A stretch of DNA of 11,173 bases from CAZDOD01 sp964506935. GTDB lineage: Bacteria > Desulfobacterota > Zymogenia > Zymogenales > Zymogenaceae. Every line of letters begins with the position of its first letter. Positions within the stretch are counted from its first letter, which is position 1. This document shows positions 6,901-11,173 of this stretch, piece after piece. The stretch is taken from NCBI GenBank assembly GCA_964506935.1, contig CAZDOD010000092.1, forward strand, positions 1 to 11,173, given 5' to 3'. The notes under the pieces were generated by a model. The model worked only from the letters and a program-made list of their open reading frames with translations, did no database searches and was not told the DNA's origin. A program made the translations under genes and the position numbers.

Positions 6901-8701
6901 CGGTGACATCCAGAATGATATCCTCGTCGGTAGAATAGCTGTCATTCACCGCCACCGGCGGATTATTTGTAGGCCCTGACGAACCGGACTCCCGGGCTCC
7001 TATATCCGGAGCATTGCCTTCGTAGGGCCAGGGAGAGTCGGTATCGTTGAACATTACCAGAGGAGTACCGGCATCAATACAATCTGATGAAGCTGAAAGC
7101 GTAAAATCTCCATTATCAGCATCTGTAAAGCAGTCGTCACCATTTTCGGATATACTATGTACGTCTTTGTTCAACGCAGCTACATATGCAGGTACAGAGT
7201 TGTACTTACCACCCCATGAAGAGCCACCGAGTTCAACAACCTGATAGTTTTCCTCTGGGTAAAGGTTATTGTAATCAAAATCTATTGAGCTGGAGCTTGG
7301 AATAGTAATTAGCTCATAAACTTTGCTTCCAGCGATAATAATATTGTTCTTATATACATAGTTTCCTAATCCGGAATTTGACTGGGTGGCACCTTTGCCG
7401 CCAGCCGTTCCGGCGTAGTAGGTGTTGTGATAAGCATAGACTCTTCCATAAGAATTGTTCCCACACTTGAACATGTATCCCTTAACGTTATACATTACAT
7501 TCCGAAAGACATAGTACGGCCCTTCTAATACGGGAGCCATAGCGATGCCTGCGTAGGAGTTTTCTATCCTGTTGCCCCAAATTCTGACATTGACTCCTCC
7601 GCCTTCAACCTGTATACCATCGTCCCTATCCCATCCATCGCCCAAATCTGAACTGAATATAATATTGTTATCGTAGATATCCGTATCGTACATATAACCA
7701 AGATCATCTTCAGGTCCGCCTTCAAAGCCGTCCCACATGCCATCCGCTATGGCGCTGGTAAAGGTATTTGAGTAGAACACATTGGCATTGCCGGCTTTCC
7801 AGTAGTAAACCCCATCTTGCTTGTAACCAATCTTTTCATCAATGTAGACTTCGTTGTATCTGTAGGTGTTATGGGAAGCAAGGCTTCTGAGCATTAGAGT
7901 ACCCGGTCCGGCTGGGTTCAGGAAATAGTTATACTCGATAATACAGTAATCCGCACCCGCCAGTCTGATAGTGCCGCCGCTGCTATCGTAAGCGTCATCC
8001 TGGAATTTAAATCCTCTGATTCGGATGTAATTGCCGGAAAGATCGAATATATTGTCGACGGAATCATTACCGTCAATAGTTACACTTTCCCCCTGATATG
8101 GCATAAAGGTAATATAATTATTGGCGGTACCCGAGGTAGATACTGAAATGGAGGACGATATTGTATAAGTGCCGCCTCTAACCAACACGGTATCGCCCGC
8201 AGAGACGGAACTGGCTGCTTTCCCTATGGTTTTCCAGGGGTTTCCTTGGGAACCATCACCGCTGGAGTCGCTACCTGTGGTGGCGACATAGAGATAGCTG
8301 GTGCCTATCGGTGGGTCTTCTTCCCGTGTTGTGGTCGTACCGGTCACCGGATTGGTGCCGGCGACGTTATCATTATCGGAAAAGGTAACTCTTACTTCAT
8401 AGGTGGTTCCGTCGTCAAGCCAGAAGATGCTGCCCCGGAACTCCTTGTCGCTTCTGTCGACATACATCTCGTGGGCGGTTTTCCATGCTCCCCCGGATTT
8501 ACGGTATGTCAGTACGGCGCTATTGTTCCCGTTATCGTCTCCGGAATAGCTGGCAACAACGCCGATACATTTGATGGTAGGTACCAGAGAAATAGACCCC
8601 GTCGTTGTATCATTGCCGGCCGCTAGAACTGGAAGCGGTAGAACGGTAGACAAAAGGACGAAAGCAACAAAAAAGATTCCGGTAACCTTCAGCAGTCTCA
8701 T
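3986..8701 (-). CDS. giant modular surface protein: beta-helix, cadherin/Ig-like repeats, CARDB-like repeats, membrane anchor
   Basis: I start this at ATG 8701 (1571 residues). GGAAAGGA lies about ten bases upstream, and the N-terminus then reads as a classic signal peptide: MRLLK, a hydrophobic core, and PVLA before AGND, with cleavage near 27/28. A TTG at 8722 would add seven residues but lacks a ribosome site. Modules in order: an Fn3-like domain (about 35-127); a right-handed parallel beta-helix (about 136-575) opening with YLYVATTGSDSSGDG and closing with CIDAGT and APDIGARE; four Ig/cadherin-like (Big_9/VCBS style) repeats (579-962), each with DTDADEDP, a likely calcium site; a putative-Ig (He_PIG-like) domain (963-1053); a poly-glycine linker (1062-1076); a ZU5-like domain (about 1088-1220); two CARDB-like domains (about 1224-1313 and 1318-1406); a membrane-proximal beta-rich part; and one helix (1537-1560) with an RKRD stop-transfer and short acidic tail. 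There is no LPXTG. It is probably an adhesin or glycan-binding protein. Lyase activity of the beta-helix is possible, but I cannot identify catalytic residues. Confidence 0.9.
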   Translation of the reverse strand: MRLLKVTGIFFVAFVLLSTVLPLPVLAAGNDTTTGSISLVPTIKCIGVVASYSGDDNGNNSAVLTYRKSGGAWKTAHEMYVDRSDKEFRGSIFWLDDGTTYEVRVTFSDNDNVAGTNPVTGTTTTREEDPPIGTSYLYVATTGSDSSGDGSQGNPWKTIGKAASSVSAGDTVLVRGGTYTISSSISVSTSGTANNYITFMPYQGESVTIDGNDSVDNIFDLSGNYIRIRGFKFQDDAYDSSGGTIRLAGADYCIIEYNYFLNPAGPGTLMLRSLASHNTYRYNEVYIDEKIGYKQDGVYYWKAGNANVFYSNTFTSAIADGMWDGFEGGPEDDLGYMYDTDIYDNNIIFSSDLGDGWDRDDGIQVEGGGVNVRIWGNRIENSYAGIAMAPVLEGPYYVFRNVMYNVKGYMFKCGNNSYGRVYAYHNTYYAGTAGGKGATQSNSGLGNYVYKNNIIIAGSKVYELITIPSSSSIDFDYNNLYPEENYQVVELGGSSWGGKYNSVPAYVAALNKDVHSISENGDDCFTDADNGDFTLSASSDCIDAGTPLVMFNDTDSPWPYEGNAPDIGARESGSSGPTNNPPVAVNDSYSTDEDIILDVTAPGVLNNDTDADEDPLTAIKISNPSHGTVVLDSDGSFTYTPSANYNGTDSFTYRANDGWANSNTATVTITINPTEDTPVAVNDSYSANHDTTLNIAAPGVLSNDTDADEDPLTVIKLSDPSHGSVTLNSNGSFVYDPDTDYYGTDSFTYRANDGTQNSNTATVTITIDGGNNPPVAANDSYSTGDNVNLDIPAPGVLGNDTDADEDPLMAIKLTEPSHGTVTLNSDGSFFYNPDYLFAGADSFTYQVFDGQDNSNIATVTINVGGENNPPVAVNDSYFVNEDYTLNISAPGVLNNDTDADEDPLTAVKISNPSHGTVTLNSNGSFVYNPDTNYNGTDSFTYRANDGADNSNTATVTITINPRNDAPVLASIGDKTVTEGETLVFTVSATDPDGDPMIYSAYNLPVGASFDSTTRVFSWIPDEDQIGTHYGLRFRVRDNHYRYDYELISVIVRPDTENPPGDGGGGGSGGGGAGGGGTTSLSGMMTGDGVIVLEVLCTLDDQVIKIIIPKDTIVKTRNGGNASYIRIKKSDEQTDLGEYCYGVTGCYIIEPNGVTFEPSVPLIFKYDPDNLPEGMSADSLYIARYDPDTQEWTNLGGIVDPETCTVTTEIEHLSLYAVLAETQPASFEVAGFSISPQEIIPGGTVTASAVINNQGNLYGTCEVQLILDNTVVQAKTIDLAGGASETITFLISSDVTGEHRLSIGDMARMFSVIVPEAPASFTVSGLSINPDSVHPGDNVYISALITNNGEAAGTYQVALVINDITVQTKVVTLNGGQSTPVSFSVAPDRYGLNHVSIEDLLDSFEVKPVPPPIIAEVANQAEVTNFSTALNYDEATNKLVYAKIVYQMNLPYNALPDARLILTVLFNNELLEQIPLLTFSQLQPDGKTGQLNYIPSTGWEIGEYSFRVELYNGEIFVQDTPLEKVIVTPESITKNVSWWTLGAVIGVAMILIIAFLAVMIYRKRDILEEEAL
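5474..5518 (-). repeat. GGN trinucleotide tract encoding a poly-glycine linker
   Basis: Fifteen codons encode glycine with one serine and one alanine (residues 1062-1076 of the surface protein). On the plus strand this appears as a C-rich run of CCA/CCG/CCC units. It joins the Ig-like half to the ZU5/CARDB half and is probably a flexible hinge. In-frame slippage could change its length without breaking the reading frame. Confidence 0.85.
5816..6967 (-). repeat. four tandem 288-bp units encoding Ig/cadherin-like domains
   Basis: The units are 6680-6967, 6392-6679, 6104-6391 and 5816-6103 in coding order. The period is exactly 96 codons: the valine of the PVA motif recurs at residues 583, 679, 775 and 871, and the following diverged domain keeps the spacing at 967. 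Each unit carries an NDSY motif, a VL-NDTDADEDPL calcium-type motif, PSHG, a DSFTY motif and a final TATVTI-like strand (IATVTI in unit 3). Units 2 and 4 share identical DNA over 30 bases (6497-6526 and 5921-5950), exactly 576 bases apart. Confidence 0.92.
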
Positions 8702-8722
8702 TACAGTAAAGTCCTTTCCCAA

Positions 8723-8738
8723 TGTACAAACAGGTACA
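8723..8738. promoter_or_regulatory. second dyad TGTAC-N6-GTACA near the predicted transcription start
   Basis: Perfect 5-base arms at 8723-8727 and 8734-8738 flank six bases just downstream of the -10 box. It could be an operator half-site pair or a small hairpin at the 5' end of the message. The arms are shorter than most operators. Confidence 0.3.
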
Positions 8739-8743
8739 CTACT

Positions 8744-8772
8744 ATAATATTAACGAACGTTACATTGGTCAA
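8744..8772 (-). promoter_or_regulatory. sigma70-like promoter of the surface-protein gene
   Basis: Read on the minus strand there is TTGACC (8767-8772) and TATTAT (8744-8749) separated by exactly 17 bases, each close to consensus. The predicted transcription start is near 8737, leaving a leader of about 35 bases before the ribosome site and the ATG at 8701. This is the best promoter match in the window. Confidence 0.55.
8751..8762. promoter_or_regulatory. dyad TAACG-AA-CGTTA in the promoter spacer, candidate operator
   Basis: A perfect 5-base inverted repeat with a 2-base centre lies between the -35 and -10 boxes of the surface-protein promoter. A repressor bound there would block RNA polymerase. 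The short arms and AT content mean chance is a real alternative. Confidence 0.35.
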
Positions 8773-8990
8773 TAGCCTTTTGGTAATGGTATGTTCGGTG
8801 CTCTCTCCTCTAATAGTGTACTCCGGTAGTATTTAGATATTATTAAGATTGCCATCAATGTTGCCTGGAAATTAACTACGTTTGCTGCCTGCCTCCCTTG
8901 TCCTGTCGGGTATATAAGTCAATCATGGAAAACACATTCCGGTGTCTAGAAAGGTCGCGAACAGGGCTTAAATTGTTAAAAACCCTTTGC
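8773..8990. other. intergenic stretch with no recognisable gene
   Basis: I see no open frame with a convincing start on either strand, no RNA gene and no clear terminator here. TTGTCC (8898-8903) and TATATA (8911-8916) are only seven bases apart, too close for a promoter. The right end leads into a strong Shine-Dalgarno (AGGAGG, 8991-8996). Confidence 0.4.
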
Positions 8991-9001
8991 AGGAGGGTAA
9001 T

Positions 9002-9348
9002 ATGGTGAACTTGTCGAGGATACTGAAGCTGGAAGAATCAGAAAATCTACTTACCTCTCCGGCAGTGCGCTGTGATTTTTCTGTATTCTACCGTAATGCC
9101 TGGCCGGTGTCAATGACGACGCGAACCTGTTGGTATATCAACGCAGTCTGAAAATAATCGGAATTCCGGCGAAAAATCCACTCAACCAACGTGAAAAAAT
9201 TTTTCTTGGTTATGAATACAAGAGAGAGGTTTTTCTGAGTTAACTGAAATGTGAGCAAAATTCGTGAAAAGGGAAAAAGACTACTATCCCAGACTTTTCA
9301 GCGATGAACTGGTGCTTATAACTAATCTGGAGGACTTTGAAGCAGTGA
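9002..9348 (+). pseudogene. decayed or truncated plus-strand gene of unknown function
   Basis: AGGAGG (8991-8996) stands five bases before ATG 9002, the strongest ribosome site in the window. The frame it opens codes for only 49 residues (9002-9151, starting MVNLSRILKLEESENLL). A second frame is open from 9097 to 9243 without a start and reads as ordinary protein (NDDANLLVYQRSLKIIGIPA, then a charged stretch ending YKREVFLS). A third frame continues around 9217-9348 (FSELTEM, a TGA, then VKREKDYYPRLFSDELVLIT) and ends where the minus-strand methyltransferase begins. The serial shift from frame to frame suggests an old gene broken by at least two frameshifts and a stop, and cut off at its 3' end. 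I cannot identify the family. The 49-residue frame could instead be a real small gene, and the GTG frame 9264-9434 could be translated, but it runs into the opposite gene. Confidence 0.4.
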
Positions 9349-10674
9349 TTATCTCCAGAGTTTATAAATTACTCTTCCTTGCTCAAATTCTCCAATTAAC
9401 TTGTGGTTTTTCAAGCAGCTGTTTTTTAAGATGAAATCAACGAATTCTTCATTGGTAAAGTTAACATATGCGCCTGCCATTTGCCGCTCCGTATAGACAG
9501 GCGGCTCAAAGTACATTTCGTTGACTTCTAAAGTGTGTAATAAACTCTTAAATTCCTGGAAAGATGAGTCTTCTTTTAAAAAATGATGAAAGACGTCTAA
9601 GACTAAAGCAATATCATATTTAATCGGTCCTTTGTTACCGATATCGAAAATACCTTGTTTGATAATCTCGAAATTTTTGTTTTCGGCTCTCCTTAGTTTT
9701 TCCAGGAAGTAAATATTTTCCGGATCATTTTCTACAGCAGTGCAACGAAACCCAATCTCCTCAAACCTGTGACAAAAATATCCCCAATGCGAGCCTATGT
9801 CTAAAAGAGTTTTGTTTCCACTATCCATATTGTTTTTAATAGTCTCAAATCTTGTATGGCCATGATGAGATGGGATACCTTGAAGATCAATATGCGTTAG
9901 AGGATTATATACTTTGTCACGATGCTTGTGTGCATAAATTTCGATTTCTTTTTTAAGTTCTTCCCAGGCACTATGACGTACGCTTATTGTCACCGGGACT
10001 TTTTCTATTCCTAATATTTTGGCGAATGCAAGGCGATGTCTTCCATCATTAAATATCAGATCACCATATCTTCCAATATTTATTGATATTTCATCGTCAT
10101 TGTCACTATCAAAAAGTCTATCTCTTCCCCTTTCCTTTCGTTGTTGTTCTCGAGTCTTATAACCGTTTTGCTTGATATCGCTAAAGATTTTATCCAGTGA
10201 GGCGCATCTTTCATCAAGCTCTCGTTTGTTTATACACCCCCACTTTTTAATCCCTTTTTCTATCTGTCCAAGTACCCGCTTGTAAAAGGGTAGCTGCTCC
10301 CAGCTGGTCCCTTTTAGAACTCTTTCCTCATAAGACCTGTAGAAATCAAAATCAGAAAATTTTTTGTCTAATATATCCCAATCACCGCTGATTACTCTTC
10401 CCTTATCCCTGTAGCTATAACATGTAAGATTATTTTGGTTTCCCGGATTCGGTAGCTCTTGATATCCTTCGCTCTCCAGGACGAAGGCTATTTTTTTTGG
10501 GTCAACCCAGTAAACAGTATCATACTTTAGATAATTCCTTGTTGACTTTGAGCCAGAAAATACCAGTCTAAGTCTGTTTAGCCAGATGATTCTTGAACGC
10601 CAATACCTTAATATCGATACTTTCAAGCTTGTGGGAAATAGATTGACAATTTTTCTTAGAAACCGTGTTATCAT
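9349..10674 (-). CDS. ParB/sulfiredoxin-like motif fused to a class I SAM-dependent methyltransferase
   Basis: This 441-residue protein has two parts. The N-terminal half opens with a basic amphipathic stretch (1-40) that may touch the membrane. It continues through YDTVYWVDPKKI (51-62) and RVISGDWDI (93-101) to NDGRHRLAFAKILG (209-222), the GxxR-type motif of ParB/sulfiredoxin-fold domains, some of which bind nucleotides. The C-terminal half is a Rossmann-fold methyltransferase: motif I LLDIGSHWGYF (290-300), the acidic end of strand 2 at AVENDP (313-318, probably E315 binding the SAM ribose), and IALVLDVFHHF (355-365) as motif IV. Similar fusions occur in surface-polysaccharide clusters, so methylation of a glycan or its precursor is the likely job; the acceptor is unknown. 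The ATG has only a weak ribosome site (AAAGCAG), and the first in-frame stop upstream leaves no other start. The gene lies 57 bases after the glycosyltransferase gene on the same strand. It is visibly AT-richer and richer in Lys/Asn/Ile than its neighbours. Confidence 0.82.
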   Translation of the reverse strand: MITRFLRKIVNLFPTSLKVSILRYWRSRIIWLNRLRLVFSGSKSTRNYLKYDTVYWVDPKKIAFVLESEGYQELPNPGNQNNLTCYSYRDKGRVISGDWDILDKKFSDFDFYRSYEERVLKGTSWEQLPFYKRVLGQIEKGIKKWGCINKRELDERCASLDKIFSDIKQNGYKTREQQRKERGRDRLFDSDNDDEISINIGRYGDLIFNDGRHRLAFAKILGIEKVPVTISVRHSAWEELKKEIEIYAHKHRDKVYNPLTHIDLQGIPSHHGHTRFETIKNNMDSGNKTLLDIGSHWGYFCHRFEEIGFRCTAVENDPENIYFLEKLRRAENKNFEIIKQGIFDIGNKGPIKYDIALVLDVFHHFLKEDSSFQEFKSLLHTLEVNEMYFEPPVYTERQMAGAYVNFTNEEFVDFILKNSCLKNHKLIGEFEQGRVIYKLWR

Positions 10675-10731
10675 ATCTGCTTTTGATTGTTGAACATCTA
10701 TATTTTTGATGGCTTAGTTTGATAGTAAATG

Positions 10732-11173
10732 CTAGCGCAGTCTTAATAATATCAGGGTTCTGGCGATAAACCTTTTCAACCATCTTGGGAGGAAACTCTT
10801 ACCCGTCCTTATCAGGATAGAGCGCCCCTTTTTCTCCATTAGAGATTTTGGATAGGTCTTTAAGGCGGTGAATACGTACAGGAGGGCTGGACCTTTATGC
10901 CCGGTTCGGGCGGCTACTCTGGCCAGAAGGCAGTACAAGCCGAAGTGGGCTTTTCTCCGCATATGAGCGTAAAGTGGACCGACCTCGGGGTCATTAAAGA
11001 TTGATTCCAGGACGGCGGTATGGGCTTTTTTTACAATTTCCACGCCGTTTTTAGCCGTCATGCTCTGGTTGTGCTCCCGGACTATTCCCAGCGGTTCCGC
11101 CAGGAGTCCCACGGAATAACTTTTAGCCAGACGGAAGAGCATATCCCAGTCCTCGCTCATTCTAAGCGTGGTA
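10732..11173 (-). CDS. family 2 glycosyltransferase, C-terminal part (cut by window edge)
   Basis: The frame runs past the right edge: codons before the first visible Met read T-L-R, so that Met (11158-11160) is internal. The visible 146 residues begin with RMSEDWDMLFRLA. This is the late catalytic segment of GT-A fold family 2 transferases, in which the ED pair supplies the catalytic base. It is followed by VGLLAEPLGIVREHNQSMT, matching the usual strand and loop with a conserved histidine. The tail is alpha-helical and basic and ends RTLILLRLR, perhaps a membrane-contacting end. Enzymes of this kind transfer a sugar from a nucleotide donor to a lipid-linked or protein glycan; the sugar cannot be inferred. 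Base composition is much more GC-rich than the methyltransferase that follows it. Confidence 0.88.
   Translation of the reverse strand, partial: TTLRMSEDWDMLFRLAKSYSVGLLAEPLGIVREHNQSMTAKNGVEIVKKAHTAVLESIFNDPEVGPLYAHMRRKAHFGLYCLLARVAARTGHKGPALLYVFTALKTYPKSLMEKKGRSILIRTGKSFLPRWLKRFIARTLILLRLR

Noticed and set aside
5816..6967. Regular repeats considered as a CRISPR array or satellite
   Set aside because: The 288-bp units lie in one open reading frame and encode complete Ig-like domains, without short repeats and unique spacers.
8246..8626. A 126-codon plus-strand open frame opposite the N-terminus of the surface protein
   Set aside because: The opposite strand codes for a well-formed signal peptide and Fn3-like domain. 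This frame has no ribosome site or domain.
9159..9168. Perfect 10-base palindrome CGGAATTCCG
   Set aside because: It is isolated inside a coding-like remnant, with no promoter or repeat partner nearby; chance is sufficient.
9184..9206. Dyad ACCAA...GAAAAAATTTTTC...TTGGT, considered as a terminator
   Set aside because: The arms are offset by three unpaired bases and are mostly an A/T run. There is no T-run after the stem and no intact gene that it would end.
10568..10783. A 71-codon minus-strand open frame overlapping the end of the glycosyltransferase and the start of the methyltransferase
   Set aside because: It overlaps both better-supported genes in another frame and has no recognisable features.

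Overview
The window looks like a chromosomal piece of a moderate-GC bacterium without an outer membrane, most likely of the Chloroflexota (Dehalococcoidia-like) type. The lineage call is an inference. It rests on the domain style of the large surface protein (parallel beta-helix, 96-residue Ig/cadherin-like repeats, a ZU5-like segment, two CARDB-like repeats and a C-terminal membrane anchor without a sorting motif) and on an 8-helix membrane protein like the sensor modules common in that group. GTG is the only usable start for two genes. I see no rRNA, tRNA, CRISPR array, insertion sequence or phage gene.

Layout from left to right. (1) 19-816, minus: a stand-alone polytopic membrane protein like the N-terminal sensor part of membrane histidine kinases, with no kinase attached. 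(2) 817-1136: an AT-rich divergent intergenic region. (3) 1137-2693, plus: a Wzx/RfbX-type polysaccharide flippase. (4) 2820-3623, plus: UppP (BacA family) undecaprenyl-diphosphatase. (5) 3664-3930, minus: a small two-helix membrane protein, convergent with uppP and downstream of the giant gene. (6) 3986-8701, minus: a 1571-residue modular secreted, membrane-anchored surface protein; its promoter region holds a good sigma70-like promoter and two short dyads. (7) About 8990-9348: no intact gene, but a strong Shine-Dalgarno followed by broken coding-like pieces in several plus-strand frames, probably a decayed gene. (8) 9349-10674, minus: an AT-rich gene joining a ParB/sulfiredoxin-like motif region to a SAM-dependent methyltransferase. 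(9) 10732 to the right edge, minus: the C-terminal part of a family 2 glycosyltransferase.

Taken together this is a cell-envelope region. The glycosyltransferase and methyltransferase would build and modify a glycan, the flippase would move the lipid-linked glycan across the membrane, and UppP would recycle the polyprenyl carrier. The giant protein is a likely surface adhesin or glycan-interacting protein. The points most worth a second look are the ParB-like/methyltransferase fusion with its atypical base composition, the decayed gene ending at its border, the exact 288-bp repeat array with signs of exchange between units, and the dyad lying in the spacer of the giant gene's promoter.
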